From Petrolisthes cinctipes (Eukaryota; Arthropoda; Malacostraca; Decapoda; Porcellanidae): a stretch of DNA of 64,000 bases. The position numbers and the translations under genes are program-made. Location of the stretch: positions 620,001 through 684,000 of the forward strand of contig JAWQEG010001359.1 of assembly GCA_033782935.1 (NCBI GenBank). Direction: 5' to 3'. Below are positions 47,371 through 60,594 of this stretch, in pieces. A model generated the notes under the pieces. The model saw nothing but the letters and a program-made list of their open reading frames with translations. It did not search any database and was not told where the DNA came from. Positions within the stretch are counted from its first letter, which is position 1. Every line of letters starts with the position of its first letter.

Positions 47371-49447
47371 AATATCGAAGTTTCAGGTGTTTTGGGACTG
47401 AATTTGAGATATCGACTTTTTGGCACCTAAAATATAGATTTTTAGCATGTTTTTAGCCTATATTTTGAAAATATTCTAGCACTGAGTACAGATTGCTTCT
47501 TGGACCCCAAAATATTGAATTTTTGGGTGTTTTGAGCCTGAATTTGAGATATAAACGGGTACAGAAGATACATGCACATATTGACTTTGGGCATCTAAAT
47601 GATCGATTTTCAGCAGGTTTTGGGCCTGTATTTTGAAAATACTCTAACACGGAGTAGGCATGTACAGATCGCTTCTGGGACCCCAAAATATCGAATTTTC
47701 GGGTGTTTTGAGCCTGAATTTGAGATATAAACGGGTACTGAAGATGCATGCACATATCGACTTTTGGGCACCGAAAACATCGATTTTGAGCATGTTTTCG
47801 GCCTGTATTTTGAAAATACTCTAACTCGGAGTAGGCATGTACAGATCGCTTCTGGGACCCCAAAATATCGAATTTTCGGGTGTTTTGGGCCTAAATTTGA
47901 GATATCGCCTTTACGCACCAAAAATATCGATTTTTAGCATGTTTTGAGCCTATATCTTGAAAATATTCTAGCACTGGGTAGACATGTACAGATCGCTTCT
48001 GAGACCCCAAAATATCGAATTTACGGGTGTTTTGAGCTTGAATTTGAGATATAAACGGGTACAGAAGATACATGCACATATTGACTTTGGGCATCTAAAT
48101 TATCGATTTTAAGCATGTTTTGGGCCTGTATTTTGAAAATACTCTAACACGGAGTAGGCATGTACAGATCGCTTCTGGGACCCCAAAATATCGAATTTTC
48201 AGGTGTTTTTTGCCTGAATTTGAGATATCGCCCTTTCGCACCTAAAATATCGTTTTTTAGCATGTTATGAGCCTATATTTTGAAAATATTCTAGCACTGA
48301 GTAGGCATGTACAGATCGCTTCAGGGACCCCAAAATATCGAATTTTCGGGTGTTTTGAGCTTGAATTTGAGATATAAACGAGTACAGAAGATGCATGCAC
48401 ATATCGACTTTTGGGCACCTAAAATATCGATTTTGAGCATGTTTTGAGCCTATATTTTGAAAACATTCTAGCACTGAGTAGGTATGTACAGATCGCTTCT
48501 GGGACCCAAAAATATTGAATTTTCGGGTGTTTAGGGCCAGAATTTGAGATATAAACGGGTACCGAAGATGCATGCACATATCGACTTTCGGGCACCTAAA
48601 AGATCGATTTTCAGTATGTTTTTGGCCTGTATTTTGAAAATACTCTAACACGTAGTTGGCATGTACAGATCGCTTCTGGGACCCCTAAATATCGAATTTT
48701 CGGGTGTTTTGGGCCTGAATTTGAGATGTCGCCTTTACGCACCTAAAATATCGATTTTTAACATGTTTTGAGCCTATATTTTGAAAATATTCTAGCACTG
48801 AGTAGGCATGTACAGATCGCTTCTGGGACCCCAAAATATCGAATTTTCGGGTGTTTTGAGCCTGAATTTGAGATATAAACGAGTATAGAAGATGCATACA
48901 CATATTGACTTTGGGCACCAAAAATATCGATTTTGAGCATGTTTTGGGCCTGTATTTTGAAAATACTCTAACACGGAGTAGGCATGTACAGATCGCTTCT
49001 GGGACCCCAAAATATCGAATTTTCGGGTGTTTTCGGAATGAATTTGAGATATCGCCTTTACGCACCTAAGATATCGATTTTTAGCATGTTTTGAGTCTAT
49101 ATTTTGAAAATATTCTAGCACTGAGTAGGCATGTACAGATAGCTTCTGGGACCCCAAAATATCGAATTTTCGGGTGTTTTGAGCCTGAATTTGAGATATA
49201 AACGAGTACAGTAGATGCATGCACATATCGACTTTTGGGCACCTAAAACATCGATTTTGAGCATGTTTTCGGCCTGTATTTTGAAACTACTCTAACTCGG
49301 AGTAGGCATGTACAGATCGCTTCTGGGACCCCAAAATATCGAATTTTCGGGTGTTTTGGGCCTAAATTTGAGATATCGCCTTTACGCACCTAAAATATCG
49401 ATTTTTAGCATGTTTTGAGTCTATATTTTGAAAATATTCTAGCACTA
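47371..49447 (+). repeat. Satellite mosaic between HOR-G and the second L-rich run
   Basis: Ordinary S and L monomers. The part at 48.1-48.7 kb resembles the S-L-L modules of the first 30 kb (about 14.6-15.0 and 30.5-30.9 kb), with 'gtgttttttgcctg' (48204) as a private variant. A short monomer with 'gttttcggaatgaatttg' (49030) is found again near 54255 and 60293. No non-satellite sequence. Confidence 0.78.
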
Positions 49448-50506
49448 AGTAGGCATGTACAGATCGCTTCTGGGACCCAAAAATATCGAATTTACGGGTG
49501 TTTTGAGCTTGAATTTGAGATATAAACGGGTAAAGAAGATGCGTGCACATATCGACTTTTGGGCACCTAAAATATCGATTTTGAGCATGTTTTGAGCCTA
49601 TATATTGAAAACATTCTAGCACTGAGTAGGCATGTACAGATCGCTTCTGGGACCCTAAAATATAGAATTTTCGGGAGTTTAGGGCCAGAATTTGAGATAT
49701 AAACGGGTTAAGAAGATGGATGCACATATCGACTTTTGGGCACCTAAATGATCGATTTTGAGGATGTTTTGAGCCTATATTTTGAAAACATTCTAGCACT
49801 GAGTAGGCATGTACAGATAATTCTGGGACCCCAAAATATCGAATTTTCGGGTGTTTTGAGCCTGAATTTGAGATATAAACGAGTATAGAATATGCATACA
49901 CATATTGACTTTGGGCACCAAAAATATCGATTTTGAGCATGTTTTGAGCCTATATCTTGAAAATATTCTAGCACTGAGTAGGCATATAGAGATCGCTTCT
50001 GGGACCCCAAAATATCGAATTTTCGGGTGTTTTGAGCCTGAATTTGAGATATAAACGAGTACAGAAGATGCATGCACATATCGACTTTTTGGCACCTAAA
50101 ATATCGATTTTGAGCATGTTTTGAGCCTATATTTTGAAAACATTCTAGCACTGAGTAGGCATGTACAGATCGCTTCTGGGACCCCAAAATATCGAATTTT
50201 CGGGTGTTTTGAGCCTGAATTTGAAATATAAACGAGTATAGAAGATGCATACACATATTGACTTTGGGCACCAAAAATATCGATTTTCAGCTTGTTTTGG
50301 GCCTGAATTTTTAAAATACTCTAACACGGAGTAGGCATGTACAGATCGCTTCTGGGACCCCAAAATATCGAATTTTCGGGTGTTTAGGGCCAGAATTTGA
50401 GATATAAACGGGTACAGAAGATGCATGCACAAAACGACTTTTCGGCACCTAAAAGATCGATTTTCAGTATGTTTTTGGCCTGTATTTTGAAAATACTCTA
50501 ACACGG
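49448..50506 (+). repeat. Second run of six long monomers
   Basis: Intervals 177, 177, 175, 177, 176, 177. The 175-bp member has 'cagataattctggg' for 'cagatcgcttctggg' (49816). The last two monomers are the precursors of the HOR-H long monomers ('gatgcatgcacaaaacgac', 'cttttcggcacc'). Confidence 0.84.
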
Positions 50507-50654
50507 AGTAGGCATGTACAGATCGCTTCTGGGACCCCTAAATATCGAAGTTTCAGGTGTTTTGGGACTGAATTTGAGATATCGACTTTTTGGCACCTAA
50601 AATATAGATTTTTAGCATTTTTTTAGCCTATATTTTGAAAATATTCTAGCACTG
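50154..50654 (+). repeat. Single HOR-H-type module (501 bp), not amplified
   Basis: L 176, L 177, S2 148. It matches each HOR-H copy except for the 3-bp 'gac' insertion. Offset to the third HOR-H copy is 3040 bp; downstream sequence to about 51010 continues to match 53698-54050 at +3043. It appears to be the state before amplification. Confidence 0.85.
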
Positions 50655-52185
50655 AGTAGGCCTGTACAAATTGCTTCTGGGACCCCAAAATATTGAATTT
50701 TTGGGTGTTTTGAGCCTGAATTTGAGATATAAACGGGTACTGAAGATGCATGCACATATCGACTTTTGGGCACCTAAAAGATCGATTTTCAGTATGTTTT
50801 TGGCCTGTACTTTGAAAATACTCTAACACGGAGTAGGCATGTACAGATCGCTTCTGGGACCCCTAAATATCGAATTTTCGGGTGTTTTGGGACTGAATTT
50901 GAGATATCGACTTTTTGGCACCTAAAAGATCGATTTTTAGCATGTTTTTAGCCTATATTTTGAAAATTTTCTAGCACTGAGTAGGCATGTACAGATAGCT
51001 TCTGGGACTACAAAATATCGAATTTTAGGGTGTTTTGAGCCTGAATTTGAGATATAAACGAGTACAGTAGATGCATGCACATATCGACTTTTGGGCACCT
51101 AAAATATCGATTTTGAGGATGTTTTGAGCCTATATTTTGAAAACATTCTAACACTGAGTAGGCATGTACAGATCGCTTCTGGGACATCAAAATATCGAAT
51201 TTTCGGGTGTTTTGAGCCTGAATTTGAGATATAAACGAGTATAGAATATGCATACACATATTGACTTTGGGCACCAAAAATATCGATTTTGAGCATGTTT
51301 TGAGCCTATATCTTGAAAACATTCTAGCACTGAGTAGGCATATAGAGATCGCTTCTGGGACCCCAAAATATCGAATTTTCCGGTGTTTTGAGCCTGAATT
51401 TGAGATATAAACGAGTACAGAAGATGCATGCACATATCGACTTTAAGGCACCTAAAATATCGATTTTGAGCATGTTTTGAGCCTATATTTTGAAAACATT
51501 CTAGCACTGAGTAGGCATGTAGAGATCGCTTCTGGGACCCCAAAATATCGAATTTTCGGGTGCTTTGAGCCTGAATTTGAGATATAAACGAGTATAGAAG
51601 ATGCATACACATATTGACTTTGGGCCCCAAAAATATCGATTTTCAGCATGTTTTGGGCCTGAATTTTGAAAATACTCTAACACGGAGTAGGCATGTACAG
51701 ATCGCTTCTGGGACCCCAAAATATCGAATTTTCGGGTGTTTTGGGCATGAATTTGAGATATCGCCTTTATGCACCTAAAATATCGGATTTTAGCATGTTT
51801 TGAGCCTATATTTTGAAAATATTCTAGCACTGAGTAGGCATGTACAGTTCGCATCTGGGACCCCAAAATATCGAATTTTCGGGTGTTTTAAGCCTGAATT
51901 TGAGATATAAACGAGTATAGAAGATGCATACACATATTGACTTTGGGCCCCAAAAATATCGATTTTCAGCATGTTTTGGGCCTGAATTTTGAAAATACTG
52001 TAACACGGAGTAGGCATGTACAGATCGCTTCTGGGACCCCATAATATTGAATTTTCGGGTGTTTTGAGCCAGAATTTGAGATATAAACGAGTACAGAAGA
52101 TGCATGCACATATCGAATTTTTGGCACCTAAAATATCGATTTTGAGCATGTTTTGAGCCTATATTTTGAAAACATTCTAGCACTG
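50655..52185 (+). repeat. Satellite monomers between the two HOR-H regions
   Basis: Landmarks at 50832, 50980, 51157, 51333, 51510, 51686, 51833, 52009 and 52186. Between 50980 and 51686 there are four long monomers in a row. Variants include 'agcatttttttagcc' (50616, shared with 53659), 'gggactacaaaatatcg' (51006), 'gggacatcaaaatatcg' (51181) and the 'aaaatatcggatttt' short monomer (51777). Confidence 0.8.
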
Positions 52186-52689
52186 AGTAGGCATGTACAG
52201 ATCGCTTCTGGGACCCCAAAATATCGAATTTTCGGGTGTTTTGAGCCTGAATTTGAAATATAAACGAGTATAGAAGATGCATACACATATTGACTTTGGG
52301 CACCAAAAATATCGATTTTCAGCTTGTTTTGGGCCTGAATTTTGAAAATACTCTAACACGGAGTAGGCATGTACAGATCGCTTCTGGGACCCCAAAATAT
52401 CGAATTTTCGGGTGTTTAGGGCCAGAATTTGAGATATAAACGGGTACAGAAGATGCATGCACAAAACGACTTTTCGGCACCTAAAAGATCGATTTTCAGT
52501 ATGTTTTTGGCCTGTATTTTGAAAATACTCTAACACGGAGTAGGCATGTACAGATCGCTTGACCTGGGACCCCTAAATATTGAAGTTTCAGGTGTTTTGG
52601 GACTGAATTTGAGATATCGACTTTTTGGCACCTAAAATATAGATTTTGAGCATGTTTTGAGCCTATATTTTGAAAACATTCTAGCACTG
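52186..52689 (+). repeat. HOR-H copy 1 (504 bp)
   Basis: L 176, L 177, S 151. The short monomer carries a 3-bp insertion, 'cgcttgacctgggacc', which is unique to HOR-H. The second long monomer has 'gcacaaaacgac' where others have 'gcacatatcgac'. Confidence 0.93.
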
Positions 52690-53193
52690 AGTAGGCTTGT
52701 ACAGATCGCTTCTGGGACCCCAAAATATCGAATTTTCGGGTGTTTTGAGCCTGAATTTGAAATATAAACGAGTATAGAAGATGCATACACATATTGACTT
52801 TGGGCACCAAAAATATCGATTTTCAGCTTGTTTTGGGCCTGAATTTTGAAAATACTCTAACACGGAGTAGGCATGTACAGATCGCTTCTGGGACCCCAAA
52901 ATATCGAATTTTCGGGTGTTTAGGGCCAGAATTTGAGATATAAACGGGTACAGAAGATGCATGCACAAAACGACTTTTCGGCACCTAAAAGATCGATTTT
53001 CAGTATGTTTTTGGCGTGTATTTTGAAAATACTCTAACACGGAGTAGGCATGTACAGATCGCTTGACCTGGGACCCCTAAATATTGAAGTTTCAGGTGTT
53101 TTGGGACTGAATTTGAGATATCGACTTTTTGGCACCTAAAATATAGATTTTGAGCATGTTTTGAGCCTATATTTTGAAAACATTCTAGCACTG
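52690..53193 (+). repeat. HOR-H copy 2 (504 bp)
   Basis: Exact +504 repeat of copy 1. Differences by eye: 'gagtaggcttgtac' (52689) and 'tttttggcgtgtattttg' (53010). Confidence 0.93.
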
Positions 53194-53697
53194 AGTAGGC
53201 ATGTACAGATCGCTTCTGGGACCCCAAAATATCGAATTTTCGGGTGTTTTGAGCCTGAATTTGAAATATAAACGAGTATAGAAGATGCATACACATATTG
53301 ACTTTGGGCACCAAAAATATCGATTTTCAGCTTGTTTTGGGCCTGAATTTTGAAAATACTCTAACACGGAGTAGGCATGTACAGATCGCTTCTGGGACCC
53401 CAAAATATCGAATTTTCGGGTGTTTAGGGCCAGAATTTGAGATATAAACGGGTACAGAAGATGCATGCACAAAACGACTTTTCGGCACCTAAAAGATCGA
53501 TTTTCAGTATGTTTTTGGCCTGTATTTTGAAAATACTCTAACACGAAGTAGGCATGTACAGATCGCTTGACCTGGGACCCCTAAATATTGAAGTTTCAGG
53601 TGTTTTGGGACTGAATTTGAGATATCGACTTTTTGGCACCTAAAATATAGATTTTTAGCATTTTTTTAGCCTATATTTTGAAAATATTCTAGCACTG
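53194..53697 (+). repeat. HOR-H copy 3 (504 bp)
   Basis: Exact +504 repeat. It has 'acacgaagtagg' (53541). Its short monomer ends with 'agcatttttttagcc', as in the unamplified module at 50507-50654, so this copy joins on to the sequence that originally followed the module. Confidence 0.92.
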
Positions 53698-56600
53698 AGT
53701 AGGCCTGTACAAATTGCTTCTGGGACCCCAAAATATTGAATTTTTGGGTGTTTTGAGCCTGAATTTGAGATATAAACGGGTACTGAAGATGCATGCACAT
53801 ATCGACTTTTGGGCACCTAAAAGATCGATTTTCAGTATGTTTTTGGCCTGTACTTTGAAAATACTCTAACACGGAGTAGGCATGTACAGATCGCTTCTGG
53901 GACCCCTAAATATCGAATTTTCGGGTGTTTTGGGACTGAATTTGAGATATCGACTTTTTGGCACCTAAAAGATCGATTTTTAGCATGTTTTTAGCCTATA
54001 TTTTGAAAATTTTCTAGCACTGAGTAGGCATGTACAGACTGCTTCTGGGACCCCAAAATATTGAATTTTCGGGTGTTTTGAGCCTGAATTCGAGATATAA
54101 ACGGGTACAGAAGATACATGCACACAATGACTTTGGGCATCTAAAATATCGATTTTCAGCATGTTTTGGGCATGTGTTTTGAAAATACTCTAACACGGAG
54201 TAGGCATGTACAGATCGCTTCTGGGAACCCAAAATATCGAATTTTCGGGTGTTTTCGGAATGAATTTGAGATATCGCCTTTACGCACCTAAAATATCGAT
54301 TTTGAGCATGTTTTGAGCCTATATTCAGAAAACATTCTAGCACTGAGTAGCCATGTACAGATCGCTTCTGGGACCCCAAAATATCGAATTTTCGGGTGTT
54401 TTGAGCCTGAATTTGAGATATAAACGAGTACAGAAGATGCATGCACATATCGACTTTTTGGCACCTAAAATATCGATTTTGAGCATGTTTTGAGCCTATA
54501 TTTTGAAAACATTCTAGCACTGAATAGGCATGTACAGATCGCTTCTGGGACCCCAAAATATCGAATTTTCGGGTGTTTTGAGCTTGAATTTGAGATATAA
54601 ACGAGTATAGAAGATGCATACACATATTGACTTTGCGCACCAAAAATATCGATTTTCAGCATGTTTTGGGCCTGAATTTTGAAAATACTCTAACACGGAG
54701 TAGGCATGTACAGATCGTTTTTGGGACCCCAAAATATCGACATTTCGGGTGTTTTGGGCCTTAATTTGAGATATCGCCTTTACGCACCTAAAATATCGAT
54801 TTTTAGCATGTTTTGAGCCTATATTTTGAAAATATTCTAGCACCGAGTAGGCATGTACAGACCGATTCTGGGACCCCAAAATATCGAATTTTCGGGTGTT
54901 TTGAGCTTGAATTTGAGATATAAACAAGTACAGAAGATGCATGCACATATCGACTTTTGGGCACCTAAAATATCGATTTTGAGCATGTTTTGAGCCTATA
55001 TTTTGAAAACCTTCTAGAACTGAGTAGGCATGTAGAGATCGCTTCTGGGACCCAAAAATATCAAATTTTCGGGTGTTTAGGGCCAGAATTTGAGATATAA
55101 ACGGGTACAGAAGATGCATGCACATATTGACTTTTGGGCACCTAAAAGATCGATTTTCAGTATGTTTTTGGCCTGTATTTTGAAAATACTCTAACACGGA
55201 GTAGGCATGTACAGATCCCTTGTATGACCCATAAATATCGAATTTTCGGGTGTTTTGGGGCTGAATTTGAGATATCGACTTTTTGGCTTCTAAAATGTCG
55301 ATTTTTAGCATGTTTTTAGCCTATATTTTGAAATTATTCTAGCACTGAGTAGGCATGTACAGATTGCTTCATGGACCCCAAAATATTGAATTTTCGGGTG
55401 TTTTGAGCCTGAATTTAAAATATAAACGGGTACAGAAGATACATGCACATATTGACTTTGGGCATCTAAAATATCGATTTTTAGCATGTTTTTGGCCTGT
55501 ATTTTGAAAATACTCTAACCCGGAGTAGGCATGTACAGATCGCTTCTGGGACCCCTAAATATAGAATTTTCGGGTGTTTTGGGCCTTAATTTAAAATATA
55601 GCCTATACGCACCTAAAATATTGATTTTTAACATGTTTTGAGCCTATATTTTGAAAATATTCTAGCACTTAGTAGGCATATACAGATCGCTTCTGGGACC
55701 CCAAAATATCGAATTTTCGGGTGTTTTAAGCCTGAATTTGAGATATAAACGAGTATAGAAGATGCATACACATATTGACTTTGGGCACCAAAATTATCGA
55801 TTTTTAGAATGTTTTGGGCCTGAATTTTGAAAATACTCTAACACGGAGTAGGCATGTACAGATCGCTTCTGGGACCCCAAAATATCGAATTTTCGGGTGT
55901 TTTGAGCCTTAATTTGAGATATAAACGGGTACTGAAGATGCATGCACATATCGACTTTTGGGCACCTAAAAGATCGATTTTCAGTATGTTTTTGGCCTGT
56001 ATTTTGAAAATACTCTAACACGGAGTAGGCATGTACAGATCGCTTCTGGGACCCCTAAATATCGAATTTTCGGGTGTTTTGCAACTGAATTTGAGATATT
56101 GACTTATTGGAACCTAAAATATCGATTTTTAGCATGTTTTTAGCCTATGTTTTGAAAATATTCTAGCACTGAGTAGGCATGTACAGATCGCTTCTGGGAC
56201 CCCAAAATATCGAATTTTCGGGTGATTTGAGCCAGAATTTGAGATATAAACGGGTACAGAAAATGCATGCACATATCGACTTTTGGGCTCCTAAAATATC
56301 GATTTTGAGCATGTTTTGAGCCTATATTTTGAAAACATTCTAGTACTGAGTAGGCATGTACAGATCGCTTCTGGGACCCCAAAATACCGAATTTTCAGGT
56401 GTTTTGAGCCTGAATTTGAGATATAAACGAGTATAGAAGATGCATACACAAAATGACTTTGGGCACCAAATATATCGATTTTCAGCATGTTTTGGGCCTG
56501 AATTTTGAAAATACTCTAACACGGAGTAGGCATGTACAGATAGCTACTGGGACCCCAAAATATCAAATTTTCGGGTGTTTTGAGTCTGGATTTGAGATAT

Positions 56601-58965
56601 AAACGGGTACTGAAGATGCATGCACATATCGACTTTTGGGCACCTGAAACATCGATTTTGAGCATGTTTTGGGCATGTACTTTGTAAATACTCTAACACG
56701 GAGTAGGCATGTACAGATCGCTTCTGGGACCCCATAATATCGAATTTTCGGGTGTTTTGGGCCTGAATTTGAGATATCGCCTTTACGCACCTAAAATATC
56801 GATTTTTAGCATGTTTTGTGCGTATATTTTGAAAATATTCTAGCACTGAGTAGGCATGTACAGATCGCTTCTAGGACCCCAAAATATCGAATTTTCGGGT
56901 GTTTTGAACCTGAATTTTAGATATAAACGAGTATAGAAGATGCATGCACATATCGACTTTTGGGCACCTAAAATATCGATTTGGAGCATGTTTTGAGCCT
57001 ATATTTTGAAAACATTCTAGCACTGAGTAGGCATGTACAGATCGCTTCTGGGACCCCAAAATATCGAATTTTCGGGTGTTTTGAGCATGAATTTGAGATA
57101 TAAACGAGTATAGAAGATGCATACACATATTGACTTTGGGCACCAAAAATATCGATTTTCAGCATGTTTTGCGCCTGAATTTTGAAAAATACTCTAACAC
57201 GGAATAGGCATGTACAGATCGCTTATGGGACCCCAAAATATCGAATTTTCGGGTGTTTAGGGCCAGAATTTGAGATATAAACGGGTACAGAAGATGCATG
57301 CACATATCGACTTTTGGGCACCTAAAAGATCGATTTTCAGTATGTTTTTGGCCTGTATTTTGAAAATACTATAACACGGAGTAGGCATGTACAGATCACT
57401 TCTGGGACCCCTAAATATCGAATTTTTGGGTGTTTTGGGACTGAATTTGAGATATTGACTTTTTGGCACCTAAAATATCGATTTTTACCATGTTTTTAGC
57501 CTATGTTTTGAAAATATTCTAGCACTGAGTAGGCATGTACAGATCGCTTCTGGGACCCCAAAATATCGAATTTTCGGGTGTTTTGAGCCAGAATTTGAGA
57601 TATAAACGGGTACAGAAAATGCATGCACATATCTACTTTTGGGCTCCTAAAATATCGATTTTTAGCATGTTTTGAGCCAGAAATTTGAAAATACTCTAAC
57701 ACGGAGTAGGCATGTACAGATCTCTTCTGGGACCCCAAAATATCGAATTTTCGGGTGTTTTGAGCCTGAATTTGAGATATAAACGAGTATAGAAGATGCA
57801 TACACATATTGACTTTGGGCACCAAAAATATCGATTTTTAGCATGTTTTGGGCCTGAATTTTGAAAATACTCTAACACGGAGTAGGCATGTACAGATCGC
57901 TTCTGGGACCCCAAAATATCGAATTTTCGGGTGTTTTGAGCCTGAATTTGAGATATAAACTAGTACAGAAGATGCATGCACATATCGAATTTTGGGCACC
58001 TAAAATATCGATTTTGAGCATGTATTGAGCCTATATTATGAAAACATTCTAGCACTGAGTAGGCATGTACAGATTACTTCTGGGACCCCAAAATATTGAA
58101 ATTTCGGGTGTTTTGAGCCTGAATTTGAGATATGAACGGGTACAGAAGATGCATGCACATATCGACTTTTGGGCACCTAAAAGATCGATTTTCAGTATGT
58201 TTTTGGCCTGTATTTTGAAAATACTCTAACGCGGAGTAGGCATGTACAGATCGCTTCTGGGACCCCTAAATATCGAATTTGCGGGTGTTTTGGGACTGAA
58301 TTTGAGATATCGACTTTTTGGCACCAAAAAGATCGATTTTTAGCATGTTTTTTGCCTATAGTTTGAAAATATTCTAGCTCTGAGTAGGCATGTACAGATT
58401 GCTTCTGGGACCCCAAAATATTGAATTTTCGGGTGTTTTGAGTCTGGATTTGAGATATAAACGGGTACAGAAGATACATGCACATATTGACTTTGGGCAT
58501 CTAAAATATCGATTTTAAGCATGTTTTGGGCATGTATTTTGAAAATACTCTAACACGGAGTAGGCATGTACAGATCGCTTCTGGGACCCAAAAATATCGA
58601 ATTTTCGGGTGTTTTGAGTCTGGATTTGAGATATAAACGGGTACTGAAGATGGATGCACATATCGACTTTTGGGCACCTGAAACATCGATTTTTAGCATG
58701 TTTTGGGCCTGTATTTTGTAAATACTCTAACACGGAGTAGGCATGTACAGATCGCTTCTGGGACCCCATAATATCGAATTTTCGGGTGTTTTGGGCCTGA
58801 ATTTGAGATATCGCCTTTACGCACCTAAAATATCGATTTTTAGCATGTTTTGAGCCTATATTTTGAAAATATTCTAGCACTGAGTAGGCACGTACAGATC
58901 GCTTCTAGGACCCCAAAATATCGAATTTTCGGGTGTTTTGAGCCTGAATTTGAGATATAAACGGG
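53698..58965 (+). repeat. Diverged satellite mosaic, no clear HOR
   Basis: Monomers remain head-to-tail with normal lengths (for example landmarks 54023, 54199, 54346, 54523, 54699, 54846, 55023, 55200, 55348, 55524, 55671). Neighbouring copies share fewer private variants. Runs of three or four long monomers recur (56172-56702, 57528-58235). Odd members include a hybrid 'agccagaaatttgaaaatac' (57676) and 'gaaaaatactc' with one extra A (57183). The longest stop-free stretch of the window (54514-55311, minus strand, 265 codons) lies here and is a by-product of the repeat. Confidence 0.8.
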
Positions 58966-59415
58966 TACTGAAGATGCATGCACATATCGACTTTTTGGCA
59001 CCTAAAACATCGATTTTGAGCATGTTTTTGGCCTGTATTTTAAAAATACTCTAACACGGAGTAGGCATGTACAGATCGCTTCTGGGACCACTAAATATCG
59101 AATTTTCGGGTGTTTTGGGCCTTTATTTGAGATATCGACTTTTTGGCACATAAAATATCGATTTTTAGCATGTTTTTAGCCTATATTTTGAAAATATTCT
59201 AACACTGAGTAGGCATGTACAGATCGCTTCTGGGACCCCAAAATATTGAATCTTCGGATGTTTAGGGCCAGAATTTGAGATATAAACGGGTACTGAAGAT
59301 GCATGCACATATCGACTTTTGGGCACCTAAAAGATCGATTTTCAGTATGTTTTTGGCCTGTACTTTGAAAATACTCTAACACGGAGTAGGCATGTACAGA
59401 TCGCTTCTGGGACCC
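58966..59415 (+). repeat. Local duplication, upstream copy (offset about 1180 bp)
   Basis: Three monomers with the rare variants 'aaaacatcg' with 'atttttggcctgtatttta' (58,999-59,045) and 'gaatcttcggatg' (59249) recur at +1180, then +1179 because the short monomer between them is S2 here (148 bp) and S1 in the partner (147 bp). Confidence 0.65.
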
Positions 59416-60144
59416 CAAAATGTCGAATTTTCGGGTGTTTTGAGCCTGAATTTGAGATATAAACGAGTATAGAAGATGCATACACATATTGACTTTGGGC
59501 ACCAAAAATATCGATTTTCAGCATGTTTTGGGCCTGAATTTTGAAAATACTCTAGCACGGAGTAAGTATGTACAGATCGCTTCTGGGACCCCTAAATATC
59601 GAAGTTTCGGGTGTTTTGGGACTGAATTTGAGATATCGACTTTTTGGCACCTAAAAGATCGATTTTTAGCATGTTTTTAGCCTATATTTTGAAAATATTC
59701 TAGCACTGAGTAGGCATGTACAGATTGCTTCTGGGACCCCAAAATATTGAATTTTCGGGTGTTTTGAGCCTGAATTTGAGATATAAACAGGTACAGATGA
59801 TACATGCACAGATTGACTTTGGGCATCTAAAATATCGATTTTCAGCATGTTTTGGGCATGTATTTTGAAAATACTCTAACACGGAGTAGGCATGTACAGA
59901 TCGCTTCTGGGACACCAAAATATCGAATTTTCGGGTGTTTTGAGCCTAAATTTAAGATATAAACGGGTACTGAAGATGCATTGCACATATCGACTTTTGG
60001 GAACCTAAAACATCGATTTTGAGCATGTTTTTGGCCAGTATTTTGAAAATACTCTAACACAGAGTAGGCATGTACAGATCGCTTCTGGGACCCCAAAATA
60101 TCGAATTTTCGGGTGTTTTGAGCATGAATTTGAGATATAAACGA

Positions 60145-60594
60145 GTACTGAAGATGCATGCACATATCGACTTTTTGGCACCTAAAACATCGATTTTGAG
60201 CATGTTTTTGGCCTGTATTTTAAAAATACTCTAACACGGAATAGGCATGTACAGATCGCTTCTGGGACCCCAAAATATCGAATTTTCGGGTGTTTTCGGA
60301 ATGAATTTGAGATATCGCCTTTACGCACCTAAAATATCGATTTTTAGCATGTTTTTAGTCTATATTTTGAAAATATTCTAACACTGAGTAGGCATGTACA
60401 GATTGCTTCTGGGACCCCAAAATATTGAATCTTCGGATGTTTAGGGCCAGAATTTGAGATATAAACGGGTACTGAAGATGCATGCACATATCGACTTTTG
60501 GGCACCTAAAAGATCGATTTTCAGTATGTTTTTGGCCTGTACTTTGAAAATACTCTAACACGGAGTAGGCATCTACAGATCGCTTCTGGGACCC
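60145..60594 (+). repeat. Local duplication, downstream copy
   Basis: Partner of 58966-59415. Shares 'gaatcttcggatg' (60427) and 'ttggcctgtactttg'. The short monomer is of the 'ttttcggaatgaatttg' type, so a single monomer was exchanged within an otherwise shared block. Confidence 0.65.

Noticed and set aside
52557..52567. The 'gac' insertion as a target-site duplication of a mobile element
   Set aside because: It is only three bases, with no inserted element, and identical in three tandem copies. A small insertion before amplification is simpler.
54514..55311. Long open reading frame on the minus strand (265 codons)
   Set aside because: The frame stays open because 177 and 147 are both multiples of three, so a stop-free phase is carried through successive monomers. 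The translation repeats the same 49- and 59-residue units, and frames break wherever 176- or 148-bp monomers occur. Similar stretches lie at 62006-62713, 43131-43805, 13342-13965 and 54014-54643. There is no start context, domain or codon signal.
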